From assembly GCF_025465255.1 (NCBI RefSeq), contig NZ_JAODNI010000182.1, positions 1-47,354 on the forward strand: 47,354 nucleotides of DNA. Reading direction: 5' to 3'. The notes under the pieces are model-generated. The model made no database searches, was not told the origin of the DNA, and saw nothing but the letters and a program-made list of their open reading frames with translations. Positions 1 through 7,294 of the stretch are shown one piece after another (position 1 is the stretch's first letter; each line of letters opens with the position of its first letter). This stretch comes from Pseudonocardia sp. (GTDB taxonomy: Bacteria; Actinomycetota; Actinomycetes; Mycobacteriales; Pseudonocardiaceae). Made by a program: the position numbers and the translations under genes.

Positions 1-112
1 TGGCGACCATCTTCACGCGCTCTTCGTCGTCGCGGATGTCGTCCAGTTCTAGCTGCTCGAGAGTCAGAGGTGCGTGGTGTTCACGAGCGACCGCTGCGGT
101 GATGGTGGTCAT
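1..112 (-). CDS. Zinc-type alcohol dehydrogenase, N-terminus (partial)
   Basis: The gene runs off the left edge; only about 37 N-terminal residues are visible, beginning MTTITAAVAREHHAPLTLEQ and continuing LELDDIRDDEERVKMVA. This opening (ITAAV.RE...L.LE.LELDD.R.DEV.V.MVA) is typical of NAD(P)-dependent, zinc-binding medium-chain alcohol dehydrogenases of the aryl-alcohol type. The start ATG at 112-110 is preceded by GAGGAGAAG at a normal distance. No catalytic residue lies in the visible part, so the substrate cannot be inferred. It faces left, away from the IS remnant. Confidence 0.72.
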   Translation of the reverse strand, partial: MTTITAAVAREHHAPLTLEQLELDDIRDDEERVKMVA

Positions 113-260
113 GGCTTCTTCTCCTCGGTGGGTGGTCGGCGAACCGGGGTGGCGGCATACCGCGTCGAACCGACAGATCGGCGCTCCCGCACGTCCTAGC
201 GCTGCGATCACCCGTTGACGTGGGTGACGACCCTCAGCGCCTCGGGGCCGAGCGCACCGA

Positions 261-410
261 TCATGTCCGCGATCGGTCCTGGGATTTGGCGGGGGCGGCA
301 GCCCGCGGACCCCCACGACGGGGGGACAGGTGGGTGATCCAGAAGGACACGGGTCGGCCGTGGTAGTAGGCCGGCGCGGCGATGCGGGGGCTGGACGGCA
401 GAGCGGTCAT
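261..410 (-). CDS. Small hypothetical protein, YxGRP type (49 aa)
   Basis: A 49-residue reading frame starts MTALPSSPRIAAPAYYHGRP and continues with VSFWITHLSPRR. Short actinobacterial proteins with an AxYYxGRPxxxW core recur in this group, and the pattern here (YYHGRPVSFW) matches from memory; no function is known. GGAG lies 8 nt before the ATG. It sits between the alcohol dehydrogenase start and the transposase remnant and may be a stranded gene. The longer overlapping frame at 208-546 has no family resemblance and is judged a shadow. Confidence 0.4.
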   Translation of the reverse strand: MTALPSSPRIAAPAYYHGRPVSFWITHLSPRRGGPRAAAPAKSQDRSRT

Positions 411-536
411 GGTGATCTCCAGGCGAGCGGAGGCAGCGCGTTGTTCCTGACGGTGCTGAACCGCCAGCCGACGCTGCGGCGGGAGTAGACGTCCACGACT
501 CCAGGCTCGGCGTTCCGTTGGCGGGGGTCATCGCGG

Positions 537-1010
537 TCAACGCCACTTGAGGGCTACGGCCAGCCGGAACAGTCCGCCTGCTGCTGCCCGGAAGATGGTC
601 ACCGGCGTCCCCGAGCTGAGGGAGACGGCTCCCGCGAGCCCATCCCGTTCGTTCCCTGCACGGGGGTCCGGCCGGCCCGCGAGAGATCGGCCCAAATCCG
701 TAACGCGCCGGGCGTCACGGGCGATCTCGACGAGCCGGCCGAACACGCCGAGCGCGATCCACTCGTCGCGGCGGGTCCGGATGGTGGTGGCCGAGCAGGT
801 GGTGTCGGCGATGGCCTCGTACGCGCAGCCGAACCGCAACACCTGGATCAGCTTGTCGAACACGATCCGGTCGCCGACACGGCGGCGGTGGCAGCCCCAC
901 GGATGGGTGGCCACGAACTCGTCGCGGACCGGTAGCAGCGCGGCGAACTGGTCCCACAACGGCTCGAGGAGCCATGATGGCAGCGCGGGCACGAACCCTC
1001 CAGTGATCAC
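537..1010 (-). pseudogene. IS5-family transposase, N-terminal fragment
   Basis: Residues 1 to about 97 read like the N-terminal, DNA-binding part of IS5-family transposases: VPALPSWLLEPLWDQFAALL, then HPWGCHRRRVGDRIVFDKLI, then an insertion helix ending EWIALGVFGRLVEIA. The DDE catalytic domain that should follow is absent; after about residue 100 the frame continues as unrelated, Gly/Ala/Arg-rich sequence to a stop at 537. It is therefore a 3'-truncated, inactive remnant. The sequence at about 1016-1040 just before the ORF may hold the IS end, but no clean inverted repeat partner is seen. Confidence 0.65.
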
Positions 1011-1104
1011 GAAGCGTCAGCAACTTCATGATCGGAAGGTCGTGCCCGCACTCGTTGAACAACACACCCGCCGCCGCCGACATGTGATCATTCCGCGCGG
1101 CCGC

Positions 1105-1500
1105 TAACTCATCCGAGCCTGCGAGGCCACCAGCGCGAGCAGTTCCGATGTGCCGGACGAGAAGTCCGGCGCCCGGCCACCCGGTCGATGTCGTTCCTGG
1201 AATCCGCGCGTCGTTGCTGGTGGGCGAACCCCGATCCATTTGGCGGGGGAGCGGTCCCTACCGGGGTTGGGGGGTTGGTTCGGCTCGATCTGGGGCGCAC
1301 ACCATCGATCGGTCCTGATGCCGTCGCGATGCTTGTCCTACCTGTCCGACCTGGTCGCAACTGCCGGCCCAGTGAAGGGCCGGACACACGAGAAGGGCAC
1401 GGCGAATGACCAGTACCGGACAGACGACACCATCGGGAGGGGAGACGCCCGCCGTGGACCGACACAACCGCGCCACGAAGCCGCGGGGCCCCTCGGTGCG
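1105..1500. repeat. Long direct repeat, copy 1 (leader of sortase locus)
   Basis: About 396 bp matches 2985-3380 at a constant offset of 1880 nt with only scattered substitutions. The repeat spans the roughly 300-bp upstream region and the first 31 codons of the downstream gene in each copy. The left boundary is near ACTCATCCGAGCC; identity stops abruptly after the codons for PRG.SVR. This marks a duplicated promoter plus N-terminal segment. Confidence 0.9.
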
Positions 1501-2653
1501 AATGCTAAGGAAGCCGGTGGACAGAGACACCATGCGGGGTCGCGCGCTGCTGGCCGGCGCCGCGCTGACGCTGCTGACGCTGCTGCTGACGCTGCTCTGT
1601 AGCGCCCCCGCCGCGCTGGCCGCCGATCAGCCCGACAACCCGAACCCGCCGACCACCAGCACCCGGCAGGGTAGTGGCGGTGGTCAGTCCGATGAGGGCA
1701 ACCGCCGGATCACATCGCCGCCGCCCAAGCCGCCACCCACCGATCGGCCCGAGGGCAACGTCCGGGAGACGGAGCCGGCGACGCCCACGCCGCCACCCCT
1801 GGAGGCTTCGGTATCGGTATCGCCGGAGCAGGTCAAGCGGGGTGAGCGAATCACGGCCGACGTGACGTGTCCCGAGGGCACGGGGTCGTTGTCGCTGGAC
1901 TGGCCGGACGTGCGGATGCAAGGGGTCGCCATACAGGGCGCCAATCTCGGCAAGGTCAAATCCACCGCCAGCCTCGGCGATCATACGGTGACCCTGGTCT
2001 GCAACGTAGGTGATCCAGACGGCAGCCTGCCGATCACCGCGACCGGCAAGTTCCGGGTCGTGCCCACACCCCCTCCTGTGACGGCTTCGGTATCGGTATC
2101 GCCGGAGCAGGTCAAGCGGGGTGAGCGAATCACGGCCGAAGTGACGTGTTCCCCCGGGGCGGTGCCGTTGTCGCTGGACTGGCCGGACGTGATGCACGGG
2201 GCCGCCACACAGGGCGCCAATCTCGGCACGGTCAAATCCACCGCCAGCCTCGGCGATCACACGGTGACCCTGGTCTGCGGCGACTCCTCGGGGAAGGCCA
2301 CCGCGACCGACAAGTTCCAAGTCGTGGGCGATGGACCTGATCGACCTGGTGGACCTGGCGGTGGGGGTCCGGGCAACGGCAACGCCGAACCGCCGGCTGG
2401 TGGGCAGTACGTGCCGGTCTATCCCAAGGGCGGGGTGGCGACCGGCGGTGGCCCGGTCGCGGGCAGCCCGGTCGGCGGGCCCCTCGACGGTCCCATCCTG
2501 TCGTCGCCGGTGGTGCGGGGCGAAGCGGTGCCAGCGGTGGCCCCGCTGGCCCCGTCCGACCCCACCGAGATCCGGATCGACAGGCTGATCAAGGCCGCGC
2601 GCGACTACGTGGACAACGTCATCGCCTACGGCACGCTCACGTCGGTCGTCTGA
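1406..2653 (+). CDS. Chimeric secreted Ig-like repeat protein in a sortase gene scaffold
   Basis: Seen in the sequence: residues 1-31 are nearly identical to the N-terminus of the sortase at 3286; a typical Sec signal starts at an internal Met43 (MRGRALLAG, hydrophobic core, cleavage near SAPAALA-A); a Pro-rich linker follows; then two 93-residue repeats (about 134-226 and 227-315, each beginning ASVSVSPEQVKRGERIT and containing a Cys pair) resemble bacterial Ig-like domains; then a Gly/Pro-rich stretch with YPKGGVATGGG. The last 45 residues copy the sortase: APLAPSDPTEIRID joined directly to AARDYVDNVIAYGTLTSV, skipping the catalytic His and Cys. No membrane helix follows the PKGGVATGGG motif, so a surface protein appears to have lost its anchor. 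The start at 1406 is conserved with the sortase; Met43 at 1532 is an alternative start. Confidence 0.75.
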   Translation: MTSTGQTTPSGGETPAVDRHNRATKPRGPSVRMLRKPVDRDTMRGRALLAGAALTLLTLLLTLLCSAPAALAADQPDNPNPPTTSTRQGSGGGQSDEGNRRITSPPPKPPPTDRPEGNVRETEPATPTPPPLEASVSVSPEQVKRGERITADVTCPEGTGSLSLDWPDVRMQGVAIQGANLGKVKSTASLGDHTVTLVCNVGDPDGSLPITATGKFRVVPTPPPVTASVSVSPEQVKRGERITAEVTCSPGAVPLSLDWPDVMHGAATQGANLGTVKSTASLGDHTVTLVCGDSSGKATATDKFQVVGDGPDRPGGPGGGGPGNGNAEPPAGGQYVPVYPKGGVATGGGPVAGSPVGGPLDGPILSSPVVRGEAVPAVAPLAPSDPTEIRIDRLIKAARDYVDNVIAYGTLTSVV

Positions 2654-2706
2654 TCGCGCGGCGAACCGCCCGGGTTGGCAAGCTGGCCGGCCCGGGCGGT
2701 TTCGCG
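2592..2706. repeat. 3' direct repeat, copy 1 (sortase tail and downstream region)
   Basis: The last codons of the chimera (YVDN.IAYGTLTSV) and the following GATCGCGCGGCGAACCGCCC segment recur at about 3918-4032 after the intact sortase. Together with the 5' repeat this shows that both genes came from duplication of one locus. Confidence 0.85.
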
Positions 2707-2984
2707 TGTGGGTGGCGTAGCTCAGCCGGCAGCCGAAGCCCCCAGATATATTCGTGTGTGCCCTGGGTGTCCTTCGTCGAAGGCGAGCCGGAGCTGAGGC
2801 TCACCCTGGGCGGAATGCGCGAGCCGTTGACGTTCCGGCCAGGTCGTTGAGCGTCGGCGGGCGGGTACCGGAGCTGATCGCAGGCTGGCGCCCGAGGCCA
2901 GGTCCGGACCGGGCTCACTCCAGTAGCCCTCCTCGGTCACCCGTTCTGCCCCACTACCGGCGCTGGACGACCCGAGCCCGTAAC
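2707..2984. other. Intergenic stretch between duplicated units
   Basis: No supported gene. A short frame reading FVEGEPELRLTLGG then MREPLTFRPGR (about 2767-2850, plus strand) has protein-like composition but no start signal or recognised family, and ends at an early stop; it may be a scrap of a disrupted gene. Confidence 0.3.
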
Positions 2985-3380
2985 TCACTCATCCGAGCCT
3001 GCGAGGCCACCAGCGCGAGCAGTTCCGATGCGCCGGACGAAAAGTCCGGCGCCCAGCCACCCGGTCGATGTCGTTCCTGGAATCCGCGCGTCGTTGCTGG
3101 TAGGCGACCCCCAATCCAATTGGCGGGGGAGCGGTCCCTACCGGGGTTGGGGGGATGATTCGGCTCGATCTGGGGCGCACACCATCGATCGGTCCTGATG
3201 CCGTCGCGATGCTTGTCCTACCTGTCCGACCTGGTCGCAACTGCCGGCCCAGAGGAACGCCGGACACACGAGAAGGGCACGGCGAATGACCAGTACCGGA
3301 CAGACGACACCATCGGGAGGGGAGACGCCCGCCGTGGACCGACACAACCGCGCCACGAAGCCGCGGGGCCTCTCCGTGCG
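2985..3380. repeat. Long direct repeat, copy 2 (leader of sortase locus)
   Basis: Second copy of the repeat at 1105-1500, here in front of the intact sortase. Differences include GAGAAG versus GAAAAG near 1160/3040 and the segment just before the start codon, where copy 1 has a GGCCC/GGGCC hairpin arm that copy 2 lacks. Confidence 0.9.
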
Positions 3381-3978
3381 TACAAAGATCACAGTGGCGC
3401 TGGCAGCCATCGCAGTGGCCGGCGGCGTGTGGGCGGGCTCCACCGTCTTCGACCGCCCCTCGGCGGTGCAGGTGCTGGAGCCGACATCCTCAGCGGGGGC
3501 GCCAGCAGTGGACCCGCTGGCCCCCTCCGACCCCACCGAGATCCGGATCGACAAGATCAACGCGGTGTCGAGCCTCATTCCGCTCGGCCTCAATCCGGAC
3601 CAGACGATCGCTACCGCCCCGGTCAGCGAGCCCCAGCAGGCTAGCTGGTACCGCCCGGGCCCGACCCCGGGCGCCCTAGGGCCGGCGGTCATCCTGGGGC
3701 ACGTCAACGGGGGCGGCAAGGACGGCATCTTCGCCCGGCTGCACGAGCTCAAGCCGGGTGACCAGGTGCGGGTGAACCGCGCGGACGGCAAGACCGCGGT
3801 CTTCACCATCACGAAAATGCAACAGGTCCCCAAGGACAGGTTCCCCACCCAGGAGGTCTACGGCGACACCCCGGGCGCGGAGGTCCGGCTGATCACCTGC
3901 GGCGGGGCGTTCAATCAGGCCGCGCGCAGCTACGTGGACAACATCATCGCCTACGGCACGCTCACGTCGGTCATCTGA
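3286..3978 (+). CDS. Class E/F sortase (transpeptidase)
   Basis: Sortases cleave a C-terminal sorting motif of secreted proteins and join the protein to the cell wall. This 230-residue protein has a short cytoplasmic N-terminus, one membrane anchor (about 34-52, ITVALAAIAVAGGVWAG), a linker, and a sortase domain from about residue 80. The catalytic triad is visible: His139 in ILGHVN, Cys205 in LITCGG, and Arg214 in AARSYVDN, in the normal order and spacing for actinobacterial class E/F enzymes. The upstream 300 bp and first 31 codons are duplicated in front of the chimeric gene at 1406. No intact substrate gene with a membrane anchor is adjacent; the chimera's PKGGVATGGG motif suggests its substrate was once encoded here. 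Confidence 0.9.
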   Translation: MTSTGQTTPSGGETPAVDRHNRATKPRGLSVRTKITVALAAIAVAGGVWAGSTVFDRPSAVQVLEPTSSAGAPAVDPLAPSDPTEIRIDKINAVSSLIPLGLNPDQTIATAPVSEPQQASWYRPGPTPGALGPAVILGHVNGGGKDGIFARLHELKPGDQVRVNRADGKTAVFTITKMQQVPKDRFPTQEVYGDTPGAEVRLITCGGAFNQAARSYVDNIIAYGTLTSVI

Positions 3979-4032
3979 TCGCGCGGCGAACCGCCCGGGT
4001 TGGCAAGCTGGCCGGCCGGGGCGGTTTCGCGT
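3918..4032. repeat. 3' direct repeat, copy 2 (sortase tail and downstream region)
   Basis: Matching copy of 2592-2706 at the end of the intact sortase gene. It contains GGTTGGCAAGCTGGCCGGC and a GC-rich stretch that could fold as a weak terminator. Confidence 0.85.
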
Positions 4033-4194
4033 GGGTGCGGAGGTCACCGCGCTGCCGGCGGCACGGGTGAGACGTCCGGAAACGATCTACGCCTGACTTA
4101 TACCCACCAGCTCACGCTGTTGCCGTACTCAAACGACGTTGATCCGACCTCGCCAGCCGGTCCCACAGGAGATCGGGGATCGTAGCCGCATCCG

Positions 4195-4237
4195 GCTCTA
4201 ATTCCGTGGGTTCGGGGTTCGATCCCCCGGGGGCGGA
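4195..4237 (+). other. tRNA 3'-half fragment, tRNA-Lys(CTT)-like (probable att remnant)
   Basis: The segment contains a perfect T-arm (CGGGG, TTCGATC, CCCCG) followed by a GGGGGCGGA acceptor-like strand, preceded by CTCTAATTCCGTGGG, which resembles the 3' half of an actinobacterial tRNA-Lys(CTT). No 5' half, D-arm or pairing acceptor strand occurs upstream, so this is not a functional tRNA. Such 3' fragments are typically left by tyrosine-recombinase integration into a tRNA gene. The isoacceptor assignment is tentative. Confidence 0.45.
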
Positions 4238-4283
4238 ATGTCGTCGGCGTGGACGGGCGGCATTCGTCAGAGGCTGCTGCAGG

Positions 4284-4625
4284 ATGCTGGATGGTGACGA
4301 CTCCGACGCCGGCCTGGTCGTCGCACTGGGTGGACCTGCCGGGCAGGAGCTGATCGACCTGGGCATCCCGTCGAACCAGAGCTACTGGCTTCGTGTTTGG
4401 GCGGCACGCGGCCTGTTTTGGGCTTGGGAGGATCAGGCTCTGCCCATTCTGACCGACGCTGCCGGCGACGAGCAATGGCGGGTTCGCGGGTGGGTCGCGA
4501 AGATCATCGGCAAGCATGGTCTGATCGCTGCCGCGCCCCTGTTGGACCGGCTGCAGGATGACTCGGTACCTCGTGTGCGCACGGCGGCTCAGAAGGCCAG
4601 CATCGTCCTGGCGGACCTCCGCTGA
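4284..4625 (+). CDS. HEAT-repeat-like protein (113 aa)
   Basis: The 113-residue protein has paired helices with the spacing of HEAT/PBS-lyase repeats: LVVALGGPAGQELIDLG, then YWLRVWAARGLFWAWED, then QWRVRGWVAKIIGKHG and PRVRTAAQKAS. Small proteins of this type occur in actinobacteria, often as adaptors; no specific partner is evident. ATG 4284 is chosen over the upstream in-frame start at 4206 because AGAGG lies about 10 nt before it and the upstream codons overlap the tRNA fragment. It sits alone between two tRNA 3' fragments, suggesting that it is cargo of an integrated element. Confidence 0.7.
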   Translation: MLDGDDSDAGLVVALGGPAGQELIDLGIPSNQSYWLRVWAARGLFWAWEDQALPILTDAAGDEQWRVRGWVAKIIGKHGLIAAAPLLDRLQDDSVPRVRTAAQKASIVLADLR

Positions 4626-4768
4626 GACGAGTCAGAGGCAGCGGCCCGCCGAATACCCGCCGAAGTTTGAGCCGGCTGCGTCCCACGACCTCGCATTTGT
4701 GCAGCTCAGCGGGCATGCGCGGCGCGCGCGTCAGCTTTCCTTAAAGGGACCCTCTACCACTACTACTC

Positions 4769-4847
4769 TGTCACTATGTAGTTCTGGTAGGTCTGACCTG
4801 CGAAGACAGCTGTGACAGAAGCAGTGACACCCCTGTGACAGTGTCAC
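4769..4847. promoter_or_regulatory. Cluster of TGTGACA/TGTCAC sites
   Basis: Within 79 bp there are a TGTCAC at 4769-4774, TGTGACA at 4811-4817, GTGACAC at 4824-4830, and a perfect palindrome GTGACAGTGTCAC at 4835-4847. The spacing and symmetry suggest multiple binding sites for one dimeric DNA-binding protein. No gene start is clearly associated; the cluster lies just inside the presumed element boundary at 5060. Confidence 0.4.
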
Positions 4848-5059
4848 TCGGGGGTCCTCGGCATATGCGTACGGCAGGCCTTCCCAGCTCAATGCAGTTG
4901 TGGTCACGCCCGTGGTCACGTCGGTGTCGTGGACGGGTGCGGACGGGTGAGACGCCGCGAATCGACGCGAGTCGGTCCAGCGCGGCAGTGGGGATGCTGA
5001 CGTCGCAGGATCGATAGCTGGAAAGCCAGGCTGAAACAGGGGAGTGTCGGACCGATCGC

Positions 5060-5102
5060 CTCATAACCCAGAGGTCGTAGGTTCGAATCCTACCCCCGCT
5101 AC
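5060..5102 (+). other. tRNA-Met 3'-half fragment (attachment-site remnant)
   Basis: CTCATAACCCAGAGGTCGTA then GGTTCGAATCCTACCCCCGC is the anticodon loop (CAT), variable loop, T-arm and acceptor 3' strand of an elongator tRNA-Met. The sequence before the anticodon loop does not pair with the CCCAG stem half and lacks a D-arm, so homology begins exactly at the anticodon loop. This is the classic crossover region of tyrosine integrases. Because the fragment still precedes a terminator hairpin, the chromosome is probably to the right and the element to the left. Confidence 0.75.
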
Positions 5103-5107
5103 TCGGA

Positions 5108-5144
5108 AGAACGGCCCTCAGGACATCGTCCTGGGGGCCGTTCT
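5108..5144 (+). terminator. Terminator hairpin after tRNA-Met fragment
   Basis: AGAACGGCC and CAGGAC pair with GTCCTG and GGCCGTTCT around an ATC loop, a long and nearly perfect hairpin. It is probably the original terminator of the tRNA-Met gene whose 3' half remains here. Confidence 0.75.
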
Positions 5145-5918
5145 CGTGTCCGCGTAGTAGGAGGCGTAGCAGCGGACGCCGACGCGGCGTCGCTCGAAGG
5201 CCGGCCGGCCGCGGCACGTGGGCGGACGAGCTCTTGGCCGGACAGCTGTTGGACCCGACGTGGGTGACCCGCCTGACGGTGCCCTGGGTCGCCACGATGC
5301 GGTCGCGCTCACCAAGCGGCGCCAGCCGACCAGAGTCCGCAGCCGACGAGGAGGCTGTCGCGCTGCTCGACGCTGCCGATCGATCTGCCTGGCCGTCCAT
5401 ACATCAGCGCTCCGTCCACGGGCTGGTGGTGGCGAGGCCGATCGTCGACACGCAGATGAGCCTCGACGACAATTGACGACGAGCGTGCCCGCCTCCCCGA
5501 GTTGCTAGCGGACCGCTACCCCCTTCGCTTCCACGGGCCGGCCCCATCGAACGGCCCATACCCCCGTTACCGGCAGAGGGCGGTGGGTCCGGCCGAACTT
5601 CTGAACGGGAGTGCCACCGACGCCCGTGTGTGAGTTGGAGGGACGGAAGCCCGGTCTGAAGAGGCGACGTGGGCATCCCGCCAACGCTCGGAGCCGATTG
5701 TGACGTTGTGTATGTGGTCAGTGTTCCCTGTTCTCATCCAGCGGTACCGATTTTGAACGGGCGAGTGGAAAAACAGGAATTGCAGTGACGATCGACAACT
5801 TCGCCTCCTCGTGGCTCGTTGAAGCAAACACCTATCAAGGCATGAAGATCGATCTCGCGCGAGATCACTAATGAGCGCGCTGGCTGGTCGGACCGTTCGT
5901 TAATCGGGGGAAGAGATC
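5145..5918. other. Gene-poor region before the ice-binding gene
   Basis: No supported coding sequence. Frames at 5218-5508 and 5404-5676 have Arg/Ala/Pro-rich composition of shadow frames and no ribosome-binding site. The final 150 bp is noticeably lower in GC than its surroundings and probably contains the promoter of the 5919 gene, though no single -35/-10 pair stands out. Confidence 0.4.
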
Positions 5919-7280
5919 GTGAGACTGGTGGCTCGTTCGACTTGCGGAAGATTTTTGCATCGCGGGTTCTGGTCGGTGGGCGCCGCCGCCGCTTTGGTGC
6001 TGCTCGCCGGCGTCGTCGCGGCTCCGGCTGCGCTGGCGGCATCGGTCCAGCCAACGGTAGGGCTGGGTACGGCCACGCCGTTCGCGGTGTTGGCCGGCCA
6101 GTCGGTCAACAACACCGGCCCCTCGGTCGTCTCCGGAGACCTCGGGGTCAGTCCGGGCACCGCAGTCACCGGCTTTCCGCCTGGGACCGTGACCAACGGA
6201 ACCATCCACGCGGCTGACGCCGTAGCGGCCCAGGCCGAGGCGGATCTGACCACCGCGTACAACGATGCGGCCGGGCGGACCCCGGCGGATGCGGTGAGCA
6301 CCGATCTCGGAGGACAGACGCTGGCCCCTGGGGTCTACAACGCGGCTTCGTCGATGGGTTTGACCGGCACGGTCACCCTGGACGCCGGGGGCAACCCCAA
6401 CGCGGTGTTCATCTTCCAGGCGGGATCCACCCTGATCACGGCGTCGAACAGCACGGTCTCCCTGATCAATGGGGGCTCGCCCTGCAACGTTTTCTGGCAG
6501 GTGGGTAGCTCTGCGACCCTCGGCACCGACACGACCTTCGTCGGCAGCATCCTCGCGTTGACCTCCGCATCGGTGCAGACCGGTTCCACCGTGGCCGGAC
6601 GGGTGCTGGCTCGCAACGGGTCGGTCACTCTCGATGACAACTCGATCACGCGCCCGAACTGCGCCACCACGCCTCCAGGGGGCACCACCCCGCCGGTCGT
6701 GGTCCCGCCGATCACCACCCCACCGATCATCATCGGCCCGATCACGATTCCCCCGATCACGATTCCCCCGATCTCGGTCCCGCCGGCCACGCCTCCTGGT
6801 GGCGGCGGCGAGAACGGTGGCGGTGGCGACAACGGCGGTGGCGACAACGGCGGCGGTGGAAACGGCGGCGGTGAGAACAGCGGAGGTGATGAGAACGGCG
6901 GCGGTAACGGCGGCGGTGGAAACGGCGGCCAGAACGGCGGCGACGAGAACGACGGTAGCGGTGGAAACGGCGGCGACGAGAACGGCGGCGGCGGACACGA
7001 AGGCCACAGGGGCCACGGGGATGCCGACGGAAACGGTGGCCACAGGGGCCACGGGGGCGGCAGCGGAAACGGCGGCCACGGCGGCACCGGCGGAGCACCG
7101 GCCGCTGCTGAGGCCGTGACCACTCCGGGCAGCCAGATCACGCAGGTCCCTGTCGGATCGGTCGAAACCGGCAACGGCAGCAGCACGGGAGACTCCGAAG
7201 CCGCCTACTACCTGCTGCTGGCAGGTGCGCTGGTGGCTGGTGGCGCCGGTGTCTTCTGGCGGGCTCGCCGGAAGGCCTGA
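5919..7280 (+). CDS. Secreted ice-binding (DUF3494) protein with sortase-type C-terminus
   Basis: Ice-binding proteins of the DUF3494 family form a beta-solenoid that adsorbs to ice. A signal peptide covers residues 1-40 (cleavage near APAALA-A). The DUF3494 domain spans about 48-245, with the family openers LGTATPFAVLAGQSV, VSGDLGVSPGTAVTGFPPG, TYN-like AYNDAAGR, TDLGGQTLAPGVY and NAVFIFQ. A Pro/Ile-rich then Gly/Asn-rich wall-spanning segment follows (about 250-400). The tail has VPVGSVETGNG at about 410, a hydrophobic helix [18 protein letters not shown], and a basic end RARRKA: a sorting signal with a non-LPXTG motif. GTG 5919 has GGGGGAAGAG upstream. The class F sortase 14 nt downstream is the obvious anchoring enzyme. 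Confidence 0.9.
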   Translation: MRLVARSTCGRFLHRGFWSVGAAAALVLLAGVVAAPAALAASVQPTVGLGTATPFAVLAGQSVNNTGPSVVSGDLGVSPGTAVTGFPPGTVTNGTIHAADAVAAQAEADLTTAYNDAAGRTPADAVSTDLGGQTLAPGVYNAASSMGLTGTVTLDAGGNPNAVFIFQAGSTLITASNSTVSLINGGSPCNVFWQVGSSATLGTDTTFVGSILALTSASVQTGSTVAGRVLARNGSVTLDDNSITRPNCATTPPGGTTPPVVVPPITTPPIIIGPITIPPITIPPISVPPATPPGGGGENGGGGDNGGGDNGGGGNGGGENSGGDENGGGNGGGGNGGQNGGDENDGSGGNGGDENGGGGHEGHRGHGDADGNGGHRGHGGGSGNGGHGGTGGAPAAAEAVTTPGSQITQVPVGSVETGNGSSTGDSEAAYYLLLAGALVAGGAGVFWRARRKA

Positions 7281-7294
7281 GGTCCGGGTAACTC

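Noticed and set aside
4195..4237. Complete tRNA gene
   Set aside because: No D-arm, no pairing 5' acceptor strand, and the anticodon stem does not close.
4774..5400. Minus-strand frame with GGRIRTYDLWVMRR sequence
   Set aside because: This is the antisense translation of the tRNA-Met 3' fragment and terminator; such translations recur as false proteins in databases.
6799..7090. Possible minisatellite or CRISPR-like array in GGCGGCGGTGGAAAC-type repeats
   Set aside because: It is the Gly/Asn-rich wall-spanning segment of the ice-binding protein; repeats are codon-level and irregular.
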